Source: Larkinella humicola (lineage in GTDB: Bacteria > Bacteroidota > Bacteroidia > Cytophagales > Spirosomataceae). Taken from it: DNA of 64,000 nucleotides. The stretch is taken from assembly GCF_008727875.1 (NCBI RefSeq), contig NZ_VTWS01000008.1, positions 248,001 to 312,000 of the forward strand, read 5' to 3'. How positions within the stretch are numbered: position 1 is the first letter of the stretch; each line of letters opens with the position of its first letter. Positions 1-8,369 of the stretch are shown in pieces. The translations under genes and the position numbers were made by a program. Below the pieces are notes generated by a model that was not told where the DNA came from, did no database searches, and saw nothing but the letters and a program-made list of their open reading frames with translations.

Positions 1-353
1 TCGTAAGCCAGCAAATCTTCGGTATGGCAGTCGTGGTCGGACAGGCTGGCAATCTTGAAATTTTCGTATTTCTGCCGAATCAACAGGGCTTTGATGTGAT
101 TCAGTATTTTGTATTTGACCGCTCCAAATAAATATTTCTTCAGGTCTTCAATCTGAATGATCTCCCGCCGTTCCCACAAGTCGACGAAAAGGTCCTGAAC
201 CAGTTCCTCAGCGTTCTCCTGCGAATACAATTTCTTCCGGGCCACCCCAAAAAGTGGATGCCAGTATTTGCGGTAAATCGCCTGAAAAGCCTCTTCGTCC
301 CCAGTTTGGAAGAGTTTTACCAAAACGGCATCACATAAAACCGAGTAGTCCAT
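1..353 (-). CDS. ECF RNA polymerase sigma factor, N-terminal part (runs off left edge)
   Basis: Reading the minus strand from the ATG whose complement is at 351-353 gives about 117 codons with no stop before the window edge. The protein starts MDYSVLCDAVLVKLFQTGDE and contains the region-2 signature EELVQDLFVDLWERRE at about residues 49-64, typical of Bacteroidota family-1 extracytoplasmic sigma factors. Such factors direct RNA polymerase to promoters of TonB-receptor loci and are held by FecR anti-sigma proteins. Region 4 lies outside the window. The gene points away from the FecR-like remnant at 729 and the SusC gene at 1199, whereas sigma, FecR and SusC normally run in one direction (compare 33798-39279). 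A function in controlling module A is therefore possible but unproven. The family call is secure; the regulon is unknown. Confidence 0.9.
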   Translation of the reverse strand, partial: MDYSVLCDAVLVKLFQTGDEEAFQAIYRKYWHPLFGVARKKLYSQENAEELVQDLFVDLWERREIIQIEDLKKYLFGAVKYKILNHIKALLIRQKYENFKIASLSDHDCHTEDLLAY

Positions 354-728
354 AGAAGATAGCGATAGTGGGTCTGCCTGAACATTTTTGCGGAGGATAC
401 TCCCCAAAAAGAATAAATTATTATTCTAAGATTCCCATTTTATGCCTGCACGCTATCCTGTACTTACCTGTGTTTACGTACCCGTAAAATGAGTCGCATT
501 AAGCCAGCACTTGGTTTCGTCCTATTTTAGTTTGGCATTTTCTTACCGGCTGGGCGTAGCCTCTAGCCCCCTCCTATAACAAAACAAAGAATTTTTAGGA
601 ATTCCTGTCACAATAATATAAATATTTAATTATTTAACAGTACGATTTGCGGTTTCTCTTTTCAAGATTGACGTAACGGTATAGTCAATCCTTTTCCTCT
701 ACCAACGATTCCGGGTTTGTGACTGAGA
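354..728. other. Intergenic region between divergent sigma gene and FecR remnant
   Basis: This 375-bp gap separates two genes that point away from each other, so it should hold promoters for both. I see an A/T-rich stretch around 585-650, a short AGGAATTCCT palindrome at 597-606 and scattered TTTG tracts, but no clean TTTG-N19-TAnnTTTG promoter. No ORF in it is convincing. Confidence 0.5.
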
Positions 729-980
729 ATGCAAACGAATCACAAAAGCTTTTTGGAACTGCTTCAGCGCTACATGGATGGCGTCTGTTCATCTGAAGAA
801 AAACAGATGATGGACTATTGGTATAGTTTGCTGGATCAGGATCACGAAGAAAAAACCGGTAGCCTTTCCAGACAGCAACTGGAGGAACTGCTCTGGACGA
901 AAATTCAGCACCGGGTTCAGCGGGAAAACGAAACTGATACTCACACAATCAATCTCAAATGGTGGCAGCATGACGGATAA
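729..980 (+). pseudogene. FecR-type anti-sigma N-terminal remnant (or stand-alone anti-sigma domain)
   Basis: The 83-residue product has the look of the cytoplasmic N-terminal domain of FecR anti-sigma factors (DUF4880-like): ELLQRYMDGVCSSEEKQMMD at about residues 9-28, then a WY pair and a terminal helix rich in Leu and Glu. A full FecR, such as the 375-residue protein at 34516, continues into a transmembrane helix, a periplasmic FecR domain and DUF4974. Here translation stops just where the WW preceding the membrane helix would start. No FecR-like sequence follows in the next 200 bases before the SusC gene. The simplest reading is a deletion remnant of a FecR gene that once sat upstream of SusC. 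A functional soluble anti-sigma domain for the divergent sigma factor at 1-353 is the alternative. Confidence 0.6.
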
Positions 981-1146
981 AGCCCAGTTGCTCCAAGACC
1001 TTTTCCTTTTTTTCACTAAACCCAAGACCTATGCGTACGACCCTCTACCGATGCCCCCGAAAGTGGCCCAACCGATTCTGATCGGCTCCGCCATGATTTG
1101 CTCTTTTCCGTTGAATCAAGCACCGAACTTTCTGACTGTAAGCTAG
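970..1146 (+). CDS. Small hypothetical ORF overlapping the FecR remnant
   Basis: An ATG at 970 opens a 58-codon frame that overlaps the end of the FecR-like ORF by 11 bases and stops at 1144-1146. That is 52 bases before the SusC start. The product begins MTDKAQLLQDLFLFFTKPKT and includes a proline-rich middle and a weakly hydrophobic segment. I do not recognise it. The overlap resembles translational coupling, which is the main reason to list it. It may equally be non-coding debris from the deletion that shortened the FecR gene. Confidence 0.25.
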   Translation: MTDKAQLLQDLFLFFTKPKTYAYDPLPMPPKVAQPILIGSAMICSFPLNQAPNFLTVS

Positions 1147-1198
1147 TTCGTAAACAGCAAAAAATTACCCATTGTTCTACTTCCTTAACAAAAAAGCA

Positions 1199-4100
1199 AT
1201 GAAAAAACGCTTACAATTCATACCCATACCGGGTACTTTCATTCGGGCTTCGCTCCTGTTGTGCCTGTTGATGCTGGCCGTAACGGGTCTGTATGCGAAT
1301 GAAAATGCCCCCCTCGACCGGCCCATCACCGGCACCGTTAAAGATGAAAAAGGCGAAGGATTGCCAGGTGTCAGTGTCGTGCTGAAGGGCTCCACCAAAG
1401 GAACGTCCACCAATGCCGACGGCAGCTACCGCCTGGATGTTCCGGAGAACAACGCCACCCTGATTTTCTCCTTTGTCGGCTACCTGTCCAAAGAAATTTC
1501 GGTTGGCAACCAGACCCGTGTCGATGTTCAACTGGCGACCGACAACAAGGCACTCGAAGAAGTGGTTGTTGTGGGGTACGGTTCACAGCGGAAGCAGGAT
1601 ATTACCTCCGCCGTCTCGGTGATCAGCATGAAAGACATCGGCGAGCAGCCTTCCAACAACATGAACCAGTTGTTGCAGGGCCGGGCCGCGGGTGTGGTCG
1701 TAAAATCGAAGAGCGGTGCGCCCGGCGGTGTCTTCGAGGTGCGGGTTCGGGGTGTCGGTTCGTTGGGGGCCGGTAGCAATCCGCTGTATGTCATCGACGG
1801 TTTTGCCGTCGGAACCGACGTTGGACAAAACCTGAACCCGAACGACATCGAGAGCATTTCCGTCCTGAAAGATGCCGCTTCGACGGCTATTTATGGAGCC
1901 AGAGGTTCCAACGGGGTGGTTTTGATTACGACGAAGAATGCTAAAGAAGGAAAAACGAACATCAACTTTTCGCTTGATTACGGGATTCAGTCGCTTCCAA
2001 ACAGCCGGCGCGTAAAAATGCTGAACGGCGTGGAATTTGCGCAGTTCAAAAAGGAAATTTTTGAAGATCAGATCCGGATTATTCAGAAACGGGAGCCAAC
2101 CCTCGAAGAAGTTCCCATCGGTTTTCGGTATCCGGAACAAACCAAATACTCAACCGACTGGTACGGCCTGATCCTGAACAATGGTGCGCCCTACACCGAT
2201 GCCAACTTAACGATTTCTTCCGGTCAGGGGCCGCTCAAAGCGCTGCTGTCGGTCGGTTATTACAAGGAAAACGGCGTGATTAAAGAAACGAATTACGACC
2301 GGATTTCAGTGCGGTCCAACCTGGGCGGACAAGTCAACAAGTTCATCAATGTTGGTTTGAACATCAACGGAACGTATACCCGCCAAAAGCTGGCCAGTAC
2401 GGACGGACGGAGTGCCTTGCTGGGTGGTGCCCTGCTGATGGACCCGCGCGATACGCCTTACAACCCCGATGGCAGTCTAAAACCGTATAGCAACGGCGTC
2501 GATGGTGTTTTCGGCTTCCCGAATCCGCTGTTTGTGTTGAAAAATGCGCTCCGCAGAAGAAGCATTGCCGACCTGTTGACCAATGCTTTTGTCGAAGTTA
2601 CGTTTCTGAAGGATTTCAAATTCAGAACGTCGGCGAACGTTAAACTGAATAACAATACGTACAAAGAGTACATTCCGTCGACCATCGGTGCGTCGGTGGC
2701 AACAGGAACGGCCGGTGCTCCTCCGCGGATTGCCACCGAAAACGACAATACCGCCGAATTGATCAACTACTCGCTGGATCAGTTGCTGACCTATGTACCC
2801 AAAATTGGCGAACAGCATAACCTTGATTTTTTGGTGGGGTACACGGCTCAGCAGGAGCGCGTACGGGCGTTTACCGGAACCGGTAATACCTTCCCGGATG
2901 ACCTGGTTCCGTATCTGGGAGCCGCTTCCATCCGATCTGCCACTTCCTCCGAGTTTGGCTGGGTTAACCTGGCAGCACTGGCCCGCGTAAACTATTCTTA
3001 CAAAGACAAATACTTGCTTTCGGCTTCGTTCCGCCGGGAAGGCAGCTCCCGGTTTGGGGCCAAAAACAAGTACGGAAATTTCCCGGCCGCTTCCATCGGC
3101 TGGCGCGTGACGGAAGAGTCGTTCATGCCCAAAACCGACTGGCTGACCGACCTGAAACTCCGGGCGAGCTTTGGGGTGACGGGGAACAACGACATCGGTA
3201 ACTACCCCAGTCTGGCCTTCGTGGGCGCTAACAACTACATCCTGGGCAATGCGTTTGCCGCCGGGAAAGTGGTCAGTTCGTTCGCCAACTCCGAGCTGAA
3301 ATGGGAGAAATCGAATCAGTTGGACATCGGGATGGATCTGGCTCTGTTCAACAACAAGCTGACGTTTAACCTCGAATACTACAAAAAGATTACCAACGAC
3401 ATGCTGTTGCCTATTTCGATTCCGGCCGTATCCGGTTTTACCACCAGCTTGGCCAACATCGGGAAAGTACAGAACAAAGGAGTTGAAATCGGTGGTGATT
3501 TCCGGACCAACATCGGGCAAATCAATTTCCGCACCAATGCCAACATTACGTTCAACCGCAGCAAGATTCTGGCGATCAAAGGCGCGAACGACATGCTCTG
3601 GTATGGTGGTTTCTACGGCGGTTACAACGTTCAGAAAGTGGGACGGCCCATCGGGATGATCTATGGCTACCGGAAGTTAGGCATTTTCAACACCCAGGCT
3701 GAAATCGATGCCGCTCCGAAGCAGGACGGTGCCATTCCGGGCGCGATGAAATTCTTCGACGCCACGGGCGATGGTGTTATTTCCTACGATACGCAGGATA
3801 TGGTGGAAATTGGCAATCCGAATCCGGCGTTCACCTGGGCCTGGACCGTGGCCGCCGACTACAAACGCTTCGACCTGAACATTCTGTTTGTGGGTGCGCA
3901 CGATTTTGACGTCTACCGGAACATCGAGGCTTCAACGATGAACATGGATGGTGTATTTAACGTATTGGACAAAGCGAAAGATCGCTGGCGGTCACCCGAA
4001 AATCCGGGTTCCAATCCAAACGCGAAAAACTCACAGGGCGGCACCAGCTACTTCAAATGGTCGCGGGAAAGCAGCGAACGGTATGTTTACGACGGCAGTT

Positions 4101-4324
4101 ATGTCTGGCTGAAATCCATCACGCTGGGCTATACACTTCCTAAAGTGAAATCCATTCTGAGCGACGCGCGGATTTTTGTGACCACCAACAACCTGTTCCT
4201 GTTCACGAAATACCCCGGTAACAACCCGGAAGCGGGCGTACGCGGTGGCACCGAACTGAACAACGACGACGAGTCGTATCCGATTCCCAGAACATTCGCT
4301 GCTGGTCTCAAAGTAAACTTCTAA
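1199..4324 (+). CDS. SusC/RagA-family TonB-dependent outer membrane receptor (module A)
   Basis: A 1041-residue outer-membrane transporter that, with the SusD lipoprotein encoded next, imports oligosaccharides or other large ligands using TonB energy. A signal peptide covers about residues 1-34. It is followed by a carboxypeptidase-D-regulatory-like domain (ITGTVKDEKGEGLPGVSVVL, about 43-115), the TonB box EEVVVVGYG near 120-128, a plug domain containing PLYVIDGF, and a long beta-barrel ending in a C-terminal aromatic strand (AAGLKVNF). I chose the ATG at 1199 because it gives MKKRLQF plus a normal signal sequence. An upstream TTG at 1172 would add nine residues that do not look like a signal peptide. 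There is no STN domain, so a FecR relay is not built into this receptor. The substrate is unknown. Confidence 0.95.
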   Translation: MKKRLQFIPIPGTFIRASLLLCLLMLAVTGLYANENAPLDRPITGTVKDEKGEGLPGVSVVLKGSTKGTSTNADGSYRLDVPENNATLIFSFVGYLSKEISVGNQTRVDVQLATDNKALEEVVVVGYGSQRKQDITSAVSVISMKDIGEQPSNNMNQLLQGRAAGVVVKSKSGAPGGVFEVRVRGVGSLGAGSNPLYVIDGFAVGTDVGQNLNPNDIESISVLKDAASTAIYGARGSNGVVLITTKNAKEGKTNINFSLDYGIQSLPNSRRVKMLNGVEFAQFKKEIFEDQIRIIQKREPTLEEVPIGFRYPEQTKYSTDWYGLILNNGAPYTDANLTISSGQGPLKALLSVGYYKENGVIKETNYDRISVRSNLGGQVNKFINVGLNINGTYTRQKLASTDGRSALLGGALLMDPRDTPYNPDGSLKPYSNGVDGVFGFPNPLFVLKNALRRRSIADLLTNAFVEVTFLKDFKFRTSANVKLNNNTYKEYIPSTIGASVATGTAGAPPRIATENDNTAELINYSLDQLLTYVPKIGEQHNLDFLVGYTAQQERVRAFTGTGNTFPDDLVPYLGAASIRSATSSEFGWVNLAALARVNYSYKDKYLLSASFRREGSSRFGAKNKYGNFPAASIGWRVTEESFMPKTDWLTDLKLRASFGVTGNNDIGNYPSLAFVGANNYILGNAFAAGKVVSSFANSELKWEKSNQLDIGMDLALFNNKLTFNLEYYKKITNDMLLPISIPAVSGFTTSLANIGKVQNKGVEIGGDFRTNIGQINFRTNANITFNRSKILAIKGANDMLWYGGFYGGYNVQKVGRPIGMIYGYRKLGIFNTQAEIDAAPKQDGAIPGAMKFFDATGDGVISYDTQDMVEIGNPNPAFTWAWTVAADYKRFDLNILFVGAHDFDVYRNIEASTMNMDGVFNVLDKAKDRWRSPENPGSNPNAKNSQGGTSYFKWSRESSERYVYDGSYVWLKSITLGYTLPKVKSILSDARIFVTTNNLFLFTKYPGNNPEAGVRGGTELNNDDESYPIPRTFAAGLKVNF

Positions 4325-4335
4325 TTGACACAGAC

Positions 4336-5829
4336 ATGAAAAAAATAACCGCTATAGGTACGCTGCTTTTTTGTCTTGCCCAGTTTTCGTGCAAAGATGA
4401 TATGCTGGTCACCACCGACCCGACCCGGATTGGTACGGACCTTTTTTACAAGAATGAAACCCAGTTGCTGCAGGCACTGAATGGCGTATATGGTCAGCTA
4501 CAGACCATTACCGGCTCGGCCTACATTTTTCAGGAGTTTCCGTCGGACAATACGACCCTCGATTTCAACCCGCTCGACCGCGGGGGAGCGGCTGGCTGGG
4601 AGGCTTTTGAGTTTTCGACCGTTAACCAGGGAAATGGTGAAATTGCGAACGTCTGGAACCAGTATTATTCCATGATGTACAACATCAACTATGCGCTGGA
4701 AAAAATGGAGGGGAGCACGGTCGATGCAGCCGTAAAAGGTCCAATTGAAGGCCAGTTGAAGTTCATTCGGGCCTACGGTTACTTCAATATGGTTCAGTAT
4801 TTTGGTGATGTTGTGCTGGTTACGAAGACGCTGGCCAATCCGGATCCCGCTTTTGATCTCACCCGTTCTCCGCAGGCTGAAGTCTGGGCACAGGTTGAAA
4901 AAGATCTGAAAGAAGCCGTTGCGCTGCTACCAGCTACGTACCCGGCAAACCAGTTGGGACGGGTGACTAAAGGGGCCGCCCTGAGCCTGCTGGGCAAATC
5001 GTATCTGACGCAGAAGAAATACGCCGATGCCGTTACTACCCTGAAGCAGGTCACCGGGTACACTTTGAACCCGCTTTATGCCGACAATTTCAACCCGGCG
5101 AAGAAAAATGGCCCCGAATCCATCTTTGAGATTCAGTATCAGGGCGGCAATGACCTTGGCGAGCAAAGTAACTTCGCGTACCTGTTTGCCCCCCGGCTGT
5201 CGGCCGGTGCCGTGACCGGTTTTGCCAACACCACGCCGAGTGGCCGGAACATTCCGACCAACGACATGATTGCGGCCTATGAAACCGGCGACTTGCGCAA
5301 AGATGTTTCGCTGAAAACCAGCTATACCTTGAATGGCACTGTGGTCCCAATCCCATACATCATTAAGTTCACTTACCCCCACACGATTACGGGCCGGACG
5401 GACAACAACTGGCCGGTGTTGCGGTATGCCGACGTGCTGCTGATGCTGGCAGAGTCAATCAACGAAGCCACCGGTCCATCGGCGGAAGCGTTCGATTACC
5501 TGAACCAGGTGCGCAAGCGGGCGGGTCTGGCGGCCAAAACCGGTCTGGATAAGGTTGCACTCCGTGACGCGATCATGAAAGAACGCCGGGTGGAACTGGC
5601 GTTTGAAAATCACCGCTGGTTTGATTTGCGGAGAACGAAAACCCCGGCCGAATTAACCGCTTTCATGAACGCCTATGGCGCGAAAGAAAAAGCAAAACCG
5701 ACCGTCGACCGGGGTGGTATTGCCTTCAACGCGCTGGATTATGTGTATACGGACAACGAATATTACCTTCCGATTCCGGCTCCACAAATTCTGATTAGCA
5801 GCAAATTGACCCAAAATCCCGGCTACTAA
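4336..5829 (+). CDS. SusD/RagB-family nutrient-binding outer membrane lipoprotein (module A)
   Basis: This 497-residue protein starts 12 bases after the SusC stop, the normal SusC-SusD order. The signal peptide ends in AQFSC, so Cys19 is the likely lipidation site and the protein should sit on the cell surface as the lid of the SusC channel. SusD hallmarks are visible: TPR-like helices in the first half (GQLKFIRAYGYFNMVQYFGD near residues 138-157) and the C-terminal NQVRKRAGL and KERRVELAFENHRWFDLRRT motifs. It ends with the usual LTQNPGY. SusD proteins bind glycans but the sequence does not show which. A weak 10-bp inverted repeat follows the gene. Confidence 0.95.
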   Translation: MKKITAIGTLLFCLAQFSCKDDMLVTTDPTRIGTDLFYKNETQLLQALNGVYGQLQTITGSAYIFQEFPSDNTTLDFNPLDRGGAAGWEAFEFSTVNQGNGEIANVWNQYYSMMYNINYALEKMEGSTVDAAVKGPIEGQLKFIRAYGYFNMVQYFGDVVLVTKTLANPDPAFDLTRSPQAEVWAQVEKDLKEAVALLPATYPANQLGRVTKGAALSLLGKSYLTQKKYADAVTTLKQVTGYTLNPLYADNFNPAKKNGPESIFEIQYQGGNDLGEQSNFAYLFAPRLSAGAVTGFANTTPSGRNIPTNDMIAAYETGDLRKDVSLKTSYTLNGTVVPIPYIIKFTYPHTITGRTDNNWPVLRYADVLLMLAESINEATGPSAEAFDYLNQVRKRAGLAAKTGLDKVALRDAIMKERRVELAFENHRWFDLRRTKTPAELTAFMNAYGAKEKAKPTVDRGGIAFNALDYVYTDNEYYLPIPAPQILISSKLTQNPGY

Positions 5830-5857
5830 AGGAAAGTGCAGGATAGTTAATCGTAAA

Positions 5858-5920
5858 AAATGCACCTTATTGGATGGATTAATGTTAAATTAGGATTGAT
5901 CCATGCAGTGAGGTGCATTT
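5858..5920. repeat. Imperfect hairpin downstream of SusD (module A)
   Basis: AAATGCACCT (5858-5867) is repeated in inverse orientation as AGGTGCATTT (5911-5920). A weaker GGATGGATTAAT/ATTAGGATTGATCC pairing lies inside. There is no T-run after it, so it may be an mRNA-processing or partial terminator structure that lowers expression of the PSD1 gene relative to SusCD. Confidence 0.4.
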
Positions 5921-5953
5921 CCTATAAACCCGTCAACTAATCCCTATTACAAA

Positions 5954-8314
5954 GTGACCATTTTGACAGAATCCTTTTGGCTTTGGCAGTTTCTGGGTCG
6001 TCTGCATCCGTTGATCGTCCACTTTCCGGTCGGTTTGCTCTGCGTGGCCCTGTTGTTGGAAATCATTGGCTGGTCCCGCAAATCCAACGATATGCGCGCC
6101 GGTATTACGGCCCTGGTCTGGATCGGTGCCATCAGTTCGGTAGTAGCCGCGGTCCTGGGGCTCATTTTAATTAATCAGGAAGAATACGGCGGAGACACCG
6201 TCACCATTCACCAGTGGTCGGGACTTACCACCATGGCCCTGGCCATTGTGACCGGATTTGCGCTCCGTTCGGGCCGTCTGGCGCTGTACCGGAGTCTGTT
6301 GTTTCTGACGGTTTTTGGCGTCAGCATCGCCGGCCATTATGGGGCCTTACTGACCCACGGCGAAGACTATTTGACCAGCGTTCTGCCTTTCGGTAAAGAT
6401 GCGAAAGCCCCTTCGACCACCGACCCGAATCTGGCCTTCATCAGCAATACCACTCAACCGCTTACCGACAAACAGATCGAGGACCTGAACCTGGAAGTCC
6501 GGTCGATTCTCGCTCACAATTGCTACAGTTGCCACAGTGCCACCAAAACCAAAGGAGAGCTGCGGCTGGATAAGAAAGAATTGCTCTTCAAAGGGGGCGA
6601 AAACGGCGTCATTCTGAAAGCCGGTCACCCCGAAGACAGCGACATGATCCGGCGGGTGAAACTGCCGGCTGGCCACGACGACGCCATGCCAACCAAAGGC
6701 AAGCGACTGACGGACAAAGAAATAGCAATCCTCGAATTCTGGATCAAACAAGGCGCCCCCTGGCCCAGCGGTGCCGAAAAAAGCATTTACCGCGTGGCCG
6801 CTCTGGAACCCCGGATGCCCGCAATTCCGGCCGCTACCGGCGATCTGATCAACCCGGTCGACCGGTTTGTCAACGTTTACTTCCAGAAGAACAAAGTGGC
6901 CTGGAAAACCGTCGTCGACGACCGAACCTACCTGCGCCGGGTGTATCTGGACGTGGTTGGTTTGCTGCCGACGCCCGATAAAATTGCCTCGTTTACGGCG
7001 GATACCCGCCCGAACAAGCGGGAAATTCTGGTGACCGAACTGCTGAACCGCAACGAAGATTACGCCCAGCACTGGATCACGTTCTGGAATGATGCGCTGC
7101 GCAATGACTATTCCGGAACCGGTTACATCACCAAAGGACGCTTCGACATTACGAAGTGGCTCTATAGTTCCCTCAAAACGAATAAACCGTACAACCAGTT
7201 TGTGCGCGAGCTGATCAGCCCGACGGAAGAATCGGCGGGCTTTATCAAAGGCATCAAATGGCGCGGAACGATCAACTCGAGCCAGAGCACCGAAATGCAG
7301 GCGGCTCAGAACGTGTCGCAGGTGCTGCTGGGACTGAATCTGAAGTGCGCTTCGTGCCACGACAGCTTCATCAGCGACTGGAAACTGGCCGACGCCTACG
7401 CTTTCGCCAATGTGTTTTCCGACACCACCCTGGAAATTCACCGTTGCGACAAGCCGACGGGCAAAATGGCCAGCACGGGTATTCTGTTCAAAGAGCTGGG
7501 GACCATCAACGGGAAAGCCCCCACCGAGCAGCGGCTCCGCGAACTGGCCGAGTTTATGGTGCAGCCGAAAGATGGCCGACTCTACCGGACGCTCGTGAAC
7601 CGGATTTGGGCGCAGTTGATGGGCCGCGGTCTGGTCGAACCGGTCGATATGATGGACAATGAACCGTGGAGTCAGGATTTGCTGGACTGGCTGGCGTCTG
7701 ATTTTGCAGCCAACGGTTACGACATCAAGCGATTGATGACCACCATTCTGACCTCGAAAACCTACCAGTTGCCATCCATCAGCGTGAAAGATCCGGCTCT
7801 GCTCACAGCGCCGACCTTCGTGTTCGAAGGCATGGTGCGCCGTCGGCTTTCGGCCGAGCAGTTTGCCGACGCCGTCAGCATTGCCTTTAACCCGGTTTAC
7901 GGGGATTCTTCGCTGGCTACCAAGCTTTTACCGGAAACCATCAAACAGGAAATTCCCTTCCCGCGGGCGTCTCTGGTGAAAAACGACCCCTTCCTGACCG
8001 CTTTGGGACGACCCAACCGCGAAACCGTCAGCACCAGCCGGACCTCGCAGGCCAATTTGTTGCAGGCATTGGAGCTGACCAACGGGGCCAAGTTCAACGA
8101 CGCCCTGAAAAAAGGCGCGCAGATCTGGAAAGCCAAATATCCTTCGTCGGACCTGATCGTGAAAGAACTCTATCGAAACGCTCTGGGACGTGAACCACAA
8201 CCGAAGGAGTTGGCCGTTGCCGAGAAAATTGTCGGCAAAACCCCCAGTATCGAAGGCATCCAGGATCTGGTCTGGGCCATTAGCTTACACCCTGAATTTC
8301 AGTTGATCAATTAA
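5954..8314 (+). CDS. DUF2231-cytochrome c-DUF1549-DUF1553 (PSD1-type) membrane protein
   Basis: A 786-residue multidomain protein. Residues about 8-140 form a DUF2231-like membrane unit with four hydrophobic segments, beginning FLGRLHPLIVHFPVGLL. A PSCyt1-type cytochrome c domain follows with haem motif CYSCH (C190-C193-H194). A DUF1549 (PSCyt2) domain (about 300-500) carries a second haem motif CASCH (C465-C468-H469), and DUF1553 occupies the C-terminal third. Such proteins are abundant in Planctomycetes and have no established reaction. The two c-haems imply periplasmic electron transfer. The start is a GTG at 5954, since the first in-frame ATG falls inside the membrane domain. It is followed by a DUF1501 gene, as are the PSD1 genes at 27733 and 41101. 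Unlike those, it is membrane-anchored by fusion to DUF2231 rather than by a lipid. Confidence 0.85.
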   Translation: MTILTESFWLWQFLGRLHPLIVHFPVGLLCVALLLEIIGWSRKSNDMRAGITALVWIGAISSVVAAVLGLILINQEEYGGDTVTIHQWSGLTTMALAIVTGFALRSGRLALYRSLLFLTVFGVSIAGHYGALLTHGEDYLTSVLPFGKDAKAPSTTDPNLAFISNTTQPLTDKQIEDLNLEVRSILAHNCYSCHSATKTKGELRLDKKELLFKGGENGVILKAGHPEDSDMIRRVKLPAGHDDAMPTKGKRLTDKEIAILEFWIKQGAPWPSGAEKSIYRVAALEPRMPAIPAATGDLINPVDRFVNVYFQKNKVAWKTVVDDRTYLRRVYLDVVGLLPTPDKIASFTADTRPNKREILVTELLNRNEDYAQHWITFWNDALRNDYSGTGYITKGRFDITKWLYSSLKTNKPYNQFVRELISPTEESAGFIKGIKWRGTINSSQSTEMQAAQNVSQVLLGLNLKCASCHDSFISDWKLADAYAFANVFSDTTLEIHRCDKPTGKMASTGILFKELGTINGKAPTEQRLRELAEFMVQPKDGRLYRTLVNRIWAQLMGRGLVEPVDMMDNEPWSQDLLDWLASDFAANGYDIKRLMTTILTSKTYQLPSISVKDPALLTAPTFVFEGMVRRRLSAEQFADAVSIAFNPVYGDSSLATKLLPETIKQEIPFPRASLVKNDPFLTALGRPNRETVSTSRTSQANLLQALELTNGAKFNDALKKGAQIWKAKYPSSDLIVKELYRNALGREPQPKELAVAEKIVGKTPSIEGIQDLVWAISLHPEFQLIN

Positions 8315-8322
8315 AAATCACG

Positions 8323-8355
8323 AAACCTGTTAGGTCTTGGAGACCTAACAGGTTT
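8323..8355. repeat. Perfect 15-bp inverted repeat between PSD1 and DUF1501 genes
   Basis: AAACCTGTTAGGTCT (8323-8337), loop TGG, and its exact reverse complement (8341-8355), followed by TTAAAA. The same kind of CCTGTTAGGTCT palindrome is, to my recollection, a common dispersed intergenic element in Bacteroidota. Here it fills the 55-bp gap between two co-transcribed genes and could stabilise or attenuate the mRNA. Confidence 0.75.
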
Positions 8356-8369
8356 TAAAATAGAACACC

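Noticed and set aside
8323-8355. Terminator between the module A PSD1-type and DUF1501 genes
   Set aside because: The stem is perfect but the genes are 55 bases apart, appear co-transcribed, and no T-run follows. I list it as a repeat instead.
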